Shown here piece after piece: positions 25,287 to 34,361 of a stretch of DNA of 45,354 nt. The stretch is from an uncultured Succinatimonas sp. GTDB taxonomy: Bacteria > Pseudomonadota > Gammaproteobacteria > Enterobacterales > Succinivibrionaceae. The notes beneath the pieces were generated by a model. The model was given only the letters and a program-made list of their open reading frames with translations. It was not told the origin of the DNA and did no database searches. Where the stretch lies: assembly GCA_905201175.1 (NCBI GenBank), contig CAJKNC010000003.1, positions 1 through 45,354 on the forward strand. Reading direction: 5' to 3'. The translations under genes were made by a program, and so were the position numbers. The stretch's first letter is position 1, and each line of letters begins with the position of its first letter.

Positions 25287-25562
25287 TTAATGATTAACTA
25301 TATCCTTAAGCGGTTTGCCTGCTTTAAATGACGGAACTTTAACAGCAGGGATCTCAACTATCTCATTTGTACGAGGATTACGACCGGTACGAGCTGCACG
25401 ATCACGAACTAAAAAACTGCCAAAGCCAGTTAAAGCAACAGTATCACCGGCAGCTAAGGTCTCTTTGACAACTTCAATTAAAGCATTCACCGCAGCGCCA
25501 GAATCCTTTATAGACAAACCAGACTTACTGGCTACCTTCTCAACAAGCTGACTCTTATTCAC
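25287..25562 (-). CDS. hupB: DNA-binding protein HU
   Basis: A nucleoid-associated histone-like protein of 91 residues. It opens with MNKSQLVEKVASKSGLS and has the DNA-binding arm FGSFLVRDRAARTGRNPRTNEIVEIPA with the intercalating proline in RNP. It ends in KAGKPLKDIVNH, all typical of HU. The ATG at 25562 follows TTAGGAG. Its position upstream of ppiD on the same strand is the gammaproteobacterial hupB-ppiD order. Confidence 0.96.
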   Translation of the reverse strand: MNKSQLVEKVASKSGLSIKDSGAAVNALIEVVKETLAAGDTVALTGFGSFLVRDRAARTGRNPRTNEIVEIPAVKVPSFKAGKPLKDIVNH

Positions 25563-25722
25563 AATAAACTCCTAAACCAGATTGCAATCCCCAAAGACCG
25601 ACTCATCACCTTTGATGTAATTGGCATTTATCAGGGCCTGCGTTAATTATGCACATTAAAATCAATTTGATAGCGTTTATCTGTAAAAATTTAGATCCAG
25701 TTCTTATTTTTACTAGATTTTT

Positions 25723-26451
25723 CTAAAAAAAAGTTAATTTGCTTTTCTCTTTTGATTTTAATTTGCTGAATTTTTCGTGACGGACAAAACGTCTTTCATA
25801 AGTCGTTACTAAAAAATGCATAATATCCGAAGCATTAGCGGAAAGCAGGAATTCTTTAAGCCTAATTCTAAACTCAGCTTTATCCCGAGCTTTAATCATA
25901 AACGGGAAAAAGCCTGCGCTTATCAGAATGCCGTTCATCATAAACAGCGCGCTTATGCCGTTAAAATCTTTAAAAATATTCTTTTTGCACAGATATAAAA
26001 ACACTGCTGCGGCCAATTCTTTTTGATCTTTTATATTAGCCTGCAAAAACTCCATAGGCTCTTTTAAAGCAAGCGCGCTCTGCTTTTCTAAAGACAGGCA
26101 CTGATGAATAAGCTCAAGCATTTCATAGGAGCATTTAAATTCATGATTATTAATCAGCTCGCACATTCTCGAAGCTGTCTGCCCAATCCGGCTTATCAGC
26201 TCTAAATGACTTTTAGACACCCCTGCCGGCGCAACGCTGTGCAGAATCATTTCCGTCTGCACTTCATTTATCTCAATATCTTCAAAAATTGCACAGCTAT
26301 TAGTGCAAAATGCAGGCAAAGATCGCTTAAATTCAGTTACAGCTCGCGAAACAGCGTTTTTATCTGACGAGATCATCTTTACAGCAAAAGCGCCGTGATC
26401 CCAATACATTCCATCTAAAACTGCTCTTAACTCTTCATGATCTAACAGCAT
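25723..26451 (-). CDS. Degenerate Fic-fold protein (pseudo-Fic)
   Basis: No family is certain, but the C-terminal half reads like a Fic domain. The helix AAAVFLYLCKKNIFKDFNG, then ISALFMMNGILISAGFFPFMI and KAEFRIRLKEFL, aligns by eye with the family run IHPFxDGNGRxxRLLMNxxLLxxGYPP. The catalytic motif HPFxDGNGR has become NIFKDFNGI: the histidine, one glycine and the arginine are gone while F, D, N and G remain. The N-terminal part (IEINEVQTEMILHSV) resembles the conserved helix before the core in Fic proteins. No AMPylation activity is expected; a binding or regulatory role is inference. The gene is flanked by AT-rich DNA and has no obvious operon partner. Confidence 0.55.
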   Translation of the reverse strand: MLLDHEELRAVLDGMYWDHGAFAVKMISSDKNAVSRAVTEFKRSLPAFCTNSCAIFEDIEINEVQTEMILHSVAPAGVSKSHLELISRIGQTASRMCELINNHEFKCSYEMLELIHQCLSLEKQSALALKEPMEFLQANIKDQKELAAAVFLYLCKKNIFKDFNGISALFMMNGILISAGFFPFMIKARDKAEFRIRLKEFLLSANASDIMHFLVTTYERRFVRHEKFSKLKSKEKSKLTFF

Positions 26452-26938
26452 ATCTTCCCTTCTTATTATTTTAGTGCTGCAGCCGTAAGTGCCTTAAACA
26501 CAATAGCAATATGTTTAAAGTCTTATACTAGACTAAACCCTAATAACAGCCATTATTTTATATTTTATAAGCTTAGCTTAAGCTGAGAAAATTAAAGCTT
26601 TGAATCAAAAATCATTATTGATAGGCTTTTAAACAAATTACAAAAATCGGCAAGCCCCCTTATTTAAAGCATAAAAAATTTTATCTCCAGCTTAATTCTT
26701 TTATAAAAAACAGCAGCTGAAGCTTAGCAAAAGTACATTATTGTCTGTATCCTTTAGCTTATTTATGCCGCATATACGCATAAAAGCAGATATTTTTAAC
26801 AAAATATCTCATATCAGCTTAAGCTTATAAGCTAACAACAGCATCTTGCCAAATCCTGCTTAAAAAGAGCTAAAGTTTGCTTATAATAAGTAAAGATATT
26901 GATTTTTTAAATACATAAGGAACAAAAAAGGATATTTT
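26452..26938. other. AT-rich divergent intergenic region
   Basis: No gene is visible. Several short palindromes built on AGCTTAAGCT occur (near 26569-26583 and 26817-26833). A good -10 TATAAT lies at 26882-26887, with TTAAAA about 16-17 bp upstream. It is a plausible promoter for the dehydrogenase gene at 26939, which has a Shine-Dalgarno AAAGGA. Confidence 0.5.
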
Positions 26939-27892
26939 ATGCATAAGATGCCTGTCATTCTTGAAGATGCCCATGCTGTATTGCAGCAAAGCTTTATGCA
27001 AGATCTTGCCAAAATAGGCAATCTTACCTCAAGGCGCAGCGCAAGTTCCGAGCAATATCAGCTATCCTGCCGCGAGGCTGAGATTTTAGTAGTCTCAGGA
27101 GGCAGCCGTATTGATTATGCCTATATGCAGAGACTGCCTAAGCTTAAGCTCATCACGGTTTTCGGCGTAGGCTATGACGGCATTGACGTAAAGGCTGCCA
27201 AAGAACTCGGCATCAAGGTGACCCATACTCCGGCTGTCATGAAGGATGATGTCGCGGATATGGCTATGGCCTTGCTGCTAAACTGCACGCGAGAGCTGAT
27301 AGAGGCGCATAAATTCATCGAACGCGGCGACTGGCTGAAGGGCTCGCGTCCTCTGACTGTGCCTTTGAACCATATGAAGGTAGGCATTGCCGGACTAGGC
27401 CGCATCGGCATTGAGATTGCCAGAAGACTTGACGCCTTTCGCTGCGAAATAGCCTACTGCGCCCGTCATCAGCATGAATGCAGCTACCGCTACTTTGACA
27501 ATATTCTGGATTTAGCCAAATGGTCTCAGGCATTAATCCTCATTATGCCTTTAAATGCAGAAACCTATCATCTTGTAGACAGAAAGGTCCTAAAAGCTCT
27601 AGGCCCTGAGGGCTATATTATCAACGTCGCCCGCGGCAAGATCATAAATACCGAGGATTTAATCTTAGCTTTAGAGCATCAAGAAATCCGCGGCTGCGGA
27701 CTGGATGTCTTTGAAAAGGAGCCGCAGCTGCCGCCTCCTGAGCTTTTAAATAAGCCTAATGTCGTTTTAGCCCCGCATCTGGGCTCTGCCACCGTCGGAA
27801 CCCGCAACGCCATGGCAAATTTGGTTCTCGACAATATCAGAGCCTATCTTGCAGAGGGCAGGGTTTTAACTTCAGTACCGGAGCTTCAGTAA
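26939..27892 (+). CDS. D-isomer-specific 2-hydroxyacid dehydrogenase
   Basis: A cytosolic NAD(P)-dependent oxidoreductase of 317 residues. The nucleotide-binding motif GIAGLGRIG, the conserved TPAVMKDDVADMAMALLL, the arginine in INVARGKIINTEDL, the glutamate in DVFEKEP and the catalytic histidine in APHLGSAT are all present in order. The profile is near hydroxypyruvate/glyoxylate reductases. The substrate is not fixed. AAAAAAGGA precedes the ATG at 26939. Its stop codon abuts the GTG of the DnaT-like gene, so they share a transcript. Confidence 0.93.
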   Translation: MHKMPVILEDAHAVLQQSFMQDLAKIGNLTSRRSASSEQYQLSCREAEILVVSGGSRIDYAYMQRLPKLKLITVFGVGYDGIDVKAAKELGIKVTHTPAVMKDDVADMAMALLLNCTRELIEAHKFIERGDWLKGSRPLTVPLNHMKVGIAGLGRIGIEIARRLDAFRCEIAYCARHQHECSYRYFDNILDLAKWSQALILIMPLNAETYHLVDRKVLKALGPEGYIINVARGKIINTEDLILALEHQEIRGCGLDVFEKEPQLPPPELLNKPNVVLAPHLGSATVGTRNAMANLVLDNIRAYLAEGRVLTSVPELQ

Positions 27893-28474
27893 GTGAATCA
27901 GACCGAGCTTGAAAGACTGCAGTCGCCGCAATTAAGCCATATTGCGCGTACGCTGTATATTTTTCATCTGCACAAGCTCTCGAAGATCGATGAGCATAGC
28001 CTGGATTTGGGCTATATTTCTCGTCTTTTAAGCTCTCAAAGCCGCTTTTTCCCGACTGTAGCTACCCTTGAGGTAGTCAAGCTCTGCTTAACTGAGCTTG
28101 AGGATTTAGGCTTTATCAAAAGAAGAGTTCCCCATGCCCCCTGGAGCAGTGCCCTGATTGATTATCCCCTTGCAGATAAAAGCCTAGAGCAGCTTCCTTC
28201 TCTGCCCTTCTGCATGCATAAGGACTGGCAGCCGAGCCCAAGCTTTAAAGATGCCGCCTTAGTCGTAGGTCTTGAAAATCCTGACTTTGAGGCTAATGAG
28301 CTTACAGAGTTTGTCAGCTTCTGGCTCTCGCGCTCAGAAAGGCGCAATCAAGTCTCCTGGGAGAGAACCTTTGCTCTGCGGCTTTTACGGCAGCGCCGTG
28401 CCAAAGTGCCAAAGGTTCAGGCTAAGACAAGCCCTCAGGCGCCGATAGCTGAAAGCGGCAGCTTTGCTAAATAA
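27893..28474 (+). CDS. DnaT-like primosomal protein
   Basis: A 193-residue protein whose second half matches the DnaT C-terminal single-strand-DNA-binding domain. The run WQPSPSFKDAALVVGL (112-127), the ELTEFVSFWL segment (136-145) and SWERTFALRL (155-164) follow the W-P-x-F-AAL-GV/ELxxFixYW/QWxxK pattern of E. coli DnaT. The first 80 residues look like a winged helix (LYIFHLHKLSKID, then VVKLCLTELEDLGFIKRR). DnaT helps load DnaC-DnaB at PriA-marked forks. The start is a GTG right after the dehydrogenase stop codon; no Shine-Dalgarno is evident apart from bases inside the upstream gene. A terminator follows. It lies just before a coupling-protein gene, which may or may not be significant. Confidence 0.7.
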   Translation: MNQTELERLQSPQLSHIARTLYIFHLHKLSKIDEHSLDLGYISRLLSSQSRFFPTVATLEVVKLCLTELEDLGFIKRRVPHAPWSSALIDYPLADKSLEQLPSLPFCMHKDWQPSPSFKDAALVVGLENPDFEANELTEFVSFWLSRSERRNQVSWERTFALRLLRQRRAKVPKVQAKTSPQAPIAESGSFAK

Positions 28475-28807
28475 AAAAACCGGTATTTGCATGTCAAATA
28501 CCGGTCTTTGCCTTTTAAAGAAAATTTAGAGAATTTTGATCCATACAAACCTGCAGTTAACCAAGGAGACTTAAAATGCTATAAAAACAAATGCAGGCTT
28601 GTACGTCCATGACTTGCGTCAACAGATATCCCATCGATAACGCAGATATTATTTTATATAAAAAAATAAAGCTAAAAATCGATCTTAAGCGCAAAATTTA
28701 ATATTCGCCCTTAAAATCTTCGCTAAAAAGGCACTTTCTGCGCTATTTAATGAAGCCCTCTTAGCAGCGATCTGCATAATAGGCTTTATTTTTTAGCTGA
28801 AGAAAAT
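28475..28807. other. Intergenic region with terminator and a stem-loop around a two-codon ORF
   Basis: After the DnaT-like terminator (28479-28519) there is an 11-bp inverted repeat with one mismatch (ACAAACCTGCA at 28545-28555 and TGCAGGCTTGT at 28592-28602). Its loop holds a strong ribosome site AAGGAG (28563-28568) and ATG CTA TAA (28575-28583). No other gene is visible before traD. Confidence 0.45.
28479..28519 (+). terminator. Terminator after the DnaT-like gene
   Basis: An 11-bp perfect hairpin (ACCGGTATTTG/CAAATACCGGT, 5-nt loop) lies 4 nt past the stop codon, with an A-run before and CTTTGCCTTTT after. Confidence 0.8.
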
Positions 28808-30571
28808 ATGTCTCTGCTGTTATTGCTTGGCTATTATTTAATTTTTTTATATTTTAACTGCGCCTCCTTACAATGCGCCTGGCCTCTGCTTTTATGGAGC
28901 CTCTATCTAAGCTATGAATTCAAGAGCGACCTTCTTGCATATCTAAGCAAAGTCATGATGCATGCACCGCCTAAGCTCTCCTTAAGAGAGCTTGAACGGA
29001 TTGCCGGATCAAAACGGCAAAAGCAGAATAATGCTGTCTTTTTAGGCTACGGCTATGTCTTTACTAAAAAGCATGCCGAGCTTTTGGACAATAAGCTTAA
29101 ACAAAGCTCCGCACCCGGCTCAGCCTTTATTGATTCTTTCGGCTCCGGCTATTTTGACGATTTGGAATTTTTTGCTAAGCAAAAGCTCTTTACTACTCAA
29201 AAAATCTTAACCTCGCACCTGTTAATCTTTGGGACCACCGGCTCAGGCAAGACCCGGCTTTTCGATCTGCTCATAAGCCAGGCCATTCTGCGCGGAGACT
29301 GCGTGATTATTTTCGATCCTAAGGGAGATGCCGATCTTATAGAAAAGGCTCGCTGCTGCTGCAGCTATGCCAAGCGGCCTTTGGATTTTTTAAGACTGGA
29401 TACGGAAAATCCGCAGCATTCAATAAGCTTCAATCCCCTCTCCTGTTTTGAGAACGCCTCAGAAATAGGTGAGCGCATCAGCTCACTTATGGAGAATTCT
29501 GCAAGCGGCAGCGCCTTTAAAAATTATGCAAATTTAGCAGTTACTGCCGCAGCCATCGCTTTATTAAAGCTGCATAAATCCTTAAATCTGCGCAATCTTA
29601 AGGATGCCGTCGGCAATAACGATCTGAATTTTTCAGCCTTAAAGCATACTTTAGAGAGCTTAGTGCACAAGCTCAATCTATCTGATGTATCCGTCTTTTG
29701 GGAGCGTCTGCACAAGCTCATGCACGAGGAGAAAAAATTCAGCCTGAAAATAAAAGCTCTGCAGAGCTTTTACAGCTATCTTGTCGATAAAAAATTTATT
29801 GAAAAGGATCCGGATCTGGAAATTCTATTCCTCACCTGCGCTATTGATAAGGAATATTTTGCTAAGGTTACCAACGGCGTCCTGCCCATTCTCACTTCCT
29901 TAACCTCAGGCTCGCGCACTTCCATTCTGTCTAATGAAGATCTGCTGCAGTCTCTGGATTTTTCACAGATTATCAATGCCAAAAAAGTACTGCATATAGC
30001 GCTGCCGAGCCTTAAAGATCTAAAGGCCTCGCAGAATTTAGGCAAAATCCTGCTCTCCGATCTTACCTCCAAAGCCGCCTCTGTCTACAATCAGCATATT
30101 TTAAGCGGCGATCTGCCTAAAAATCAGGTCTGCATTTTTATTGATGAATGCGGCGAGGTCGCTTCAAGTGCTTTAGTGCAGCTTTTAAATAAAGCCCGCG
30201 GCGCCAATTTTTCCTTAACCCTGGCAGCACAGTCATTCCGGGATTTAGTGAAAAACGGCGGCAGTGATCAGGCGCTGCAGATCCTCGATAACTGCAATTC
30301 TAAGCTCATGCTGCGCGTAGGCAGCTTAGAGACTGCCTCTGTATTCTGCGACTGCATCAATAAAGCTTATCTCTCCGTACAGCATAAGAGCAGCCTGCAA
30401 AGCTTCAATAGCCAAGGCAGCAGCGACAGTCAGAGCTCCTCTGAGCTTTTAAAAAAGGAGCTGCTTATAAATCCGCAGCTGCTGATGGGATTAAAAAACC
30501 TAGAATATGCTGCCTATTTAGGCGGCAGTACATTGATAAAAGGCAGACTGCCTCTCATTGAAAAAGAGTAG
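28808..30571 (+). CDS. traD: Conjugative coupling ATPase TraD (SXT/TOL subfamily)
   Basis: A type IV coupling protein of 587 residues. Two hydrophobic segments lie in the first 36 residues. The family lead-in AVFLGYGYVFTKKHAELLD (76-94) corresponds to the GRGFxWxxRHTQxL stretch of ICE TraD. The core SHLLIFGTTGSGKTRLFDLL has the Walker A GTTGSGKTR at 142-150, then IIFDPKGDADLIEKA, and Walker B VCIFIDECGE at 441-450. The arginine/glutamine region LAAQSFRDL follows. Such proteins pump relaxase-bound DNA into a mating pore or act in mobilisation. Key residues look intact. Only the DUF4400-like gene adjoins it; no pore genes are seen. Its codon style matches its neighbours. The MOB_H relaxase gene lies about 4 kb away on the other strand. 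Confidence 0.85.
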   Translation: MSLLLLLGYYLIFLYFNCASLQCAWPLLLWSLYLSYEFKSDLLAYLSKVMMHAPPKLSLRELERIAGSKRQKQNNAVFLGYGYVFTKKHAELLDNKLKQSSAPGSAFIDSFGSGYFDDLEFFAKQKLFTTQKILTSHLLIFGTTGSGKTRLFDLLISQAILRGDCVIIFDPKGDADLIEKARCCCSYAKRPLDFLRLDTENPQHSISFNPLSCFENASEIGERISSLMENSASGSAFKNYANLAVTAAAIALLKLHKSLNLRNLKDAVGNNDLNFSALKHTLESLVHKLNLSDVSVFWERLHKLMHEEKKFSLKIKALQSFYSYLVDKKFIEKDPDLEILFLTCAIDKEYFAKVTNGVLPILTSLTSGSRTSILSNEDLLQSLDFSQIINAKKVLHIALPSLKDLKASQNLGKILLSDLTSKAASVYNQHILSGDLPKNQVCIFIDECGEVASSALVQLLNKARGANFSLTLAAQSFRDLVKNGGSDQALQILDNCNSKLMLRVGSLETASVFCDCINKAYLSVQHKSSLQSFNSQGSSDSQSSSELLKKELLINPQLLMGLKNLEYAAYLGGSTLIKGRLPLIEKE

Positions 30572-30573
30572 CT

Positions 30574-31101
30574 ATGTTCAGACTTTTAAAATACGCATTT
30601 GTGATTTTTACATTTTTTTATCTTATAAAAGGCTTTGATAATTACAGCTATGCCGATCTGGCCTTACATGAAATAATTGAGGCTGAAGGCTTCTTCGGCG
30701 AACAAGCCCTATTTTATATAAGCAAAATAACAAACAGCTTAAGCTTTGCGCTTAAGGCTTTAAGCCTTGGCAGTCAGGAGCTTGCAGATATGATTTATCT
30801 GGCCTCCCTGCGTCTTTTCCTGCCTATAGCGATCTGCTTTAAAAGCTATTGCCTCTTTAGCTTACTTGCAGCTTTCAGCCTGCATCATCGTCATAAGGAA
30901 GCCTGCCTGAGGCAGGTAAATATGCACTTTCAAAAGACTTTAAATAACTATCTTTTATTCATAGCTTTTTATGCCTTGCTTTTTTTATTGTTTACAGCTG
31001 CTGCTGAAACGCTAATCTACGTAAGCTGCCTGCTGCCGCTGCTGCTGGTGCTTTTAATCAAGGCAGGCTTCTTATATTCCGGTTTTTCTCCTTATTTTTA
31101 A
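30574..31101 (+). CDS. DUF4400-like integrating-conjugative-element membrane protein
   Basis: A membrane protein of 175 residues with helices near 5-22, 80-98, 125-142 and 147-168. In SXT-type integrative elements a DUF4400 protein is encoded directly after TraD. Here the gene starts 2 nt after the traD stop codon. The HHRHKEACLRQV region, with its long helix and basic cluster between membrane segments, and the C-terminal hydrophobic LLPLLLVLLIKAGFLYSGF fit that family by eye. It is slightly short. Function is unknown in the family; a partner of the coupling protein is the usual guess. The call rests on gene order plus weak sequence likeness. Confidence 0.6.
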   Translation: MFRLLKYAFVIFTFFYLIKGFDNYSYADLALHEIIEAEGFFGEQALFYISKITNSLSFALKALSLGSQELADMIYLASLRLFLPIAICFKSYCLFSLLAAFSLHHRHKEACLRQVNMHFQKTLNNYLLFIAFYALLFLLFTAAAETLIYVSCLLPLLLVLLIKAGFLYSGFSPYF

Positions 31102-31147
31102 TAAATATATTAAAATTAGCCTGTAACTTTTATAAAAAAGGCGGATT

Positions 31148-31987
31148 ATGCAAATTAAACATCAATCAAGATGCTTATCCTTAGATAAGCCTGCCGTTAT
31201 GGGCATTTTGAACGTCACGCCGGATTCCTTTTCTGACGGCGGTCAATGGAACTCTTTAAGCAAGGCCCTAAAGCATGCCTGCAGCATGATTGCCGCTGGT
31301 GCGTCAATCATTGATATCGGCGGAGAATCCACGCGCCCGGGAGCTGATTGCGTAAGCGTCAGAGAGGAGCTTAATCGCATCATTCCGGTAATCGAAGCCT
31401 TAAGAGCTCAAAACAGCGAAATTTTAATCTCTGTAGATACCTCGCAGCCTGAGGTTATCAGGGAGGCTGTAGCTGCCGGTGCGGATATTTGGAACGATAT
31501 CCGCGCCTTAAGAATGCCTGGAGCCTTAGAAGAGGCTGCGAAGCTGCAGATCCCGGTGATCCTGATGCATATGCAGGGTACCCCAAAATCCATGCAGGAC
31601 AGTCCCCGCTACCAGAATATTCTCTCAGAGGTGCTTGATTTTCTTAAGGAGAGAGCGGCGCTCTGCCTTGAGCACGGCATTAAAAAAGAAAATATTATCC
31701 TGGATCCCGGCTTCGGCTTTGGCAAGACTGTCAAAGATAATTTCACCCTTTTAAATAATCTTGAGGCTTTCGTCGCTACAGGCTATCCCATTCTGTCAGC
31801 CCTATCGCGCAAGTCGATGATTGGCGCTGCCTGTAATCTGCCTAATCCTCAGGATCGCGCAGCAGGCTCTGTTGCCGGCGCTTTAATAAGCTTCATGAAA
31901 GGCGCGCAGCTAGTCCGCGTGCATGATGTACGCGAAACCTTTGAGGCTTTACAGGTATACCTGGCAATGAAGGCTTCTGCCATTTAG
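31148..31987 (+). CDS. folP: Dihydropteroate synthase
   Basis: A folate-biosynthesis enzyme that condenses p-aminobenzoate with hydroxymethyl-dihydropterin pyrophosphate; it is the sulfonamide target. The 279 residues carry MGILNVTPDSFSDGG (pterin/phosphate loop), DIGGESTRPGA, the DPGFGFGKT stretch and SRKSMIGA, all intact. AAAAGGCGGA precedes the ATG at 31148. In E. coli folP lies between ftsH and glmM. Here it sits between the DUF4400-like gene and a helicase gene, with which it overlaps by 4 nt at the convergent stops. Confidence 0.96.
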   Translation: MQIKHQSRCLSLDKPAVMGILNVTPDSFSDGGQWNSLSKALKHACSMIAAGASIIDIGGESTRPGADCVSVREELNRIIPVIEALRAQNSEILISVDTSQPEVIREAVAAGADIWNDIRALRMPGALEEAAKLQIPVILMHMQGTPKSMQDSPRYQNILSEVLDFLKERAALCLEHGIKKENIILDPGFGFGKTVKDNFTLLNNLEAFVATGYPILSALSRKSMIGAACNLPNPQDRAAGSVAGALISFMKGAQLVRVHDVRETFEALQVYLAMKASAI

Positions 31988-34269
31988 CTGTCAGACTCTA
32001 AGGGAGCACTAAAGGACAGCGTTCTTGTCTCCCTTAAAGAAGCAAATTTAATCTCATATTCCCCGGTGCTTTCTTTAAGATCTAAAATCTCCCCGGGGCC
32101 GAAAATTTTATGAAAGACCTTATCGCCGATATCAAAACGCTTTTCACAGTCACTGCAGCTCTTGCTGCTGCGCGCTTTTAAGCCGACAAGCGAGCCGACC
32201 AAATGCACCTCATCAACATTAAAATCCTCAATAAAGCGCGACGGATCTTCGCTGCGTCCGGCCTGATTCTGAAAATTTACCGAGCTTAAAAACAGCTGCC
32301 TGCAGGCTCTGGTCATCGCCACATATAAAAGCCGGCGCTCCTCCTGCAAAGAAGCAAAATTTATCGCCTTAGTCGACGGGAAAACTCCCTCATTTAAAGC
32401 CGCCACAAAAACATAATCAAACTCAAGCCCCTTGGCATTATGCACAGTCATCAGGCTGACTTTATTTAAATCCGCATTCTCATCTTGCCTTACATACAAA
32501 ACCAAATGATTCAGAAAATCTGCTAAAGTAGTCTCTTCTCCGGCGCTGTTTTCAAAATCAAAAGCCAGCTGCCGCAGCTGCGACAGGCTCTCCACGCGCT
32601 CGCTTTCTCCTGACTGCTTCAAATGCTCCTCATAAAGATAGGCATTTAAAATTTTTTCCAGGCCTAAAATCGGCGGTACCGTCTTGGCAAAATATTCTAT
32701 AAGCTTATCGGTAGCTGCCGTAAAGTCCCGAATGCGGCTGCGGCTTGTATATACAGGATTATCCAGGCTCTGCTTTAAGGTTTCATATAAGGACAGCCTT
32801 AAAGCCTGAGCATCCTTCTGCAGGCGCTGCAGCCTCACCTTGCCGAAGCCGCGCTTAGGGACATTAATAACGCGTCTTAAGGCAGCATCATCCTTAGGAT
32901 TTAAGCACAATCTGCAAAAGGCCAGCACATCTAAAATTTCGCGTCTTTCAAAAAAATTAAAATCGCCTACGACTTTATAGGGGATCTTATAGCGGACTAA
33001 AGCCTGCTCAAGCTTGCTGCTCACGCTGTGAGCTCTATATAAAACTGCAACTGAGCTTTGCGGATAAAGAGATCTTATAAGCTTGATCTCGCGAGCGATA
33101 AAATCAGCCTCGTCATTTTGATTTAAAATGCCGGCGACGACCGGCTTTGGCGTGCCTTTGAGCTCCTTGACGATTTGAAAATGCGGATCCTGCACGCGCT
33201 CTAATTTAGTATGTCCCTCAATAGAACGCAAAAACGCCTGCAGCTCTCCCTTGTCATGCTTATCCTCAAGAGGCACTACCTCACAGAACATTTCATCACT
33301 AATATCCTTGCGCATGGCCTTAAGATGCACCCTGCCGTTGTCCGGATTTTTACTAATCAAGGTATAGGCGCAATCTAAAATAGCCCCCTGCGAGCGATAG
33401 TTCTGACTGAATGAAAAGCATTTAGCGCCCTGATGAAGCAAAGGAAAATCCGTGAAAAATTTTACATCAGCTCCCCTGAAGGAATAGATGGTCTGATCGG
33501 GATCGCCGACGATAAATAAATTCTGATGAAAGGCTGCTAGGATTTCGACAAGCTCATACTGCAGATGATCGATATCCTGAAATTCATCGACCTCGATATA
33601 CTGCAGCCGCTTTTGATATTCAAGGCGAATATCCGCATGCCGCTTTAAAATTGTCAGCGTAAAGGCAATCAGATCGTCAAAATCAAGCAGAGCCGAGCTG
33701 CGCTGCTGATACAGATAGAGATAAAACATCGCACGCTTAAAGTCTATGCCCTTAAGCGCGGCTAGGCGCAGCAGCTCCTCGCTGTCGGCATTGAGCATAA
33801 TATCCACATAGCTTAAATCCTTTGACTTGAGCTTATCGATATATTCCCAGCCCTCCTGCAGCGAAAATTCACGTCCGTTAATTCCTAACTGCTCATAAAT
33901 AGGCTTTAAGATCTCTTTGACCTCTGCTACAGGAATGATGACAAAATTTAAAGGATAGCCTAAAACATCCGCTCTTTTTCTTAAAAAATCAGCACAGAAG
34001 CCATGAAAGGTGGTCACCCAGGGAGAGACTGTACTGCCGCATATTCTGATAATCCGCTCTTTCATCTCCTGAGCGGCTTTATTCGTAAAGGTCACGCATA
34101 AAATTTTTGCCGGAGAAAGTCCCAGCTCTTTGACCAAATATGCATAGCGGGCGGTTAAAGTCTTTGTTTTGCCGGTTCCGGCTCCGGCTAAGACGCGGAC
34201 ATAACCTTCAGTACAGGCAACAGCTTGCTGCTGCTCTAAATTAAGACTATCTAATATCGAGGCTGACAT
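31984..34269 (-). CDS. UvrD/PcrA-like superfamily 1 DNA helicase
   Basis: A 3'-5' DNA helicase of 761 residues. Motifs in order: Q-motif LNLEQQQAVA, Walker A AGAGTGKT, motif Ia TFTNKAAQEM, motif II VDEFQDIDHLQYEL, motif III VGDPDQTIYSFRGAD and motif IV QNYRSQGAIL. Near the end are VSLMTVHNAKGLEFDYVFV and RRLLYVAMTRA. The last 50 residues (DKVFHKIFGPGEILDL) are the Tudor-like RNA-polymerase-binding tail seen in UvrD and PcrA, so repair or transcription-coupled repair is likely. It lies between folP and the relaxase gene and reads left. Confidence 0.9.
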   Translation of the reverse strand: MSASILDSLNLEQQQAVACTEGYVRVLAGAGTGKTKTLTARYAYLVKELGLSPAKILCVTFTNKAAQEMKERIIRICGSTVSPWVTTFHGFCADFLRKRADVLGYPLNFVIIPVAEVKEILKPIYEQLGINGREFSLQEGWEYIDKLKSKDLSYVDIMLNADSEELLRLAALKGIDFKRAMFYLYLYQQRSSALLDFDDLIAFTLTILKRHADIRLEYQKRLQYIEVDEFQDIDHLQYELVEILAAFHQNLFIVGDPDQTIYSFRGADVKFFTDFPLLHQGAKCFSFSQNYRSQGAILDCAYTLISKNPDNGRVHLKAMRKDISDEMFCEVVPLEDKHDKGELQAFLRSIEGHTKLERVQDPHFQIVKELKGTPKPVVAGILNQNDEADFIAREIKLIRSLYPQSSVAVLYRAHSVSSKLEQALVRYKIPYKVVGDFNFFERREILDVLAFCRLCLNPKDDAALRRVINVPKRGFGKVRLQRLQKDAQALRLSLYETLKQSLDNPVYTSRSRIRDFTAATDKLIEYFAKTVPPILGLEKILNAYLYEEHLKQSGESERVESLSQLRQLAFDFENSAGEETTLADFLNHLVLYVRQDENADLNKVSLMTVHNAKGLEFDYVFVAALNEGVFPSTKAINFASLQEERRLLYVAMTRACRQLFLSSVNFQNQAGRSEDPSRFIEDFNVDEVHLVGSLVGLKARSSKSCSDCEKRFDIGDKVFHKIFGPGEILDLKESTGEYEIKFASLRETRTLSFSAPLESDS

Positions 34270-34325
34270 ATGCTTGAATATAAATTTTAAGAAAACTAAA
34301 ACTTATATTATCAAAATTTGCCTGA

Positions 34326-34341
34326 AGCTAAAGCTTTAGCT
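34326..34341. repeat. 16-bp perfect palindrome upstream of the helicase gene
   Basis: AGCTAAAGCTTTAGCT is fully self-complementary. It lies between the relaxase stop codon and the helicase start on the minus strand. It could be an operator or part of a weak terminator; no T-run follows. Confidence 0.5.
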
Positions 34342-34361
34342 GAAGATTAAAGAGGTGACTT

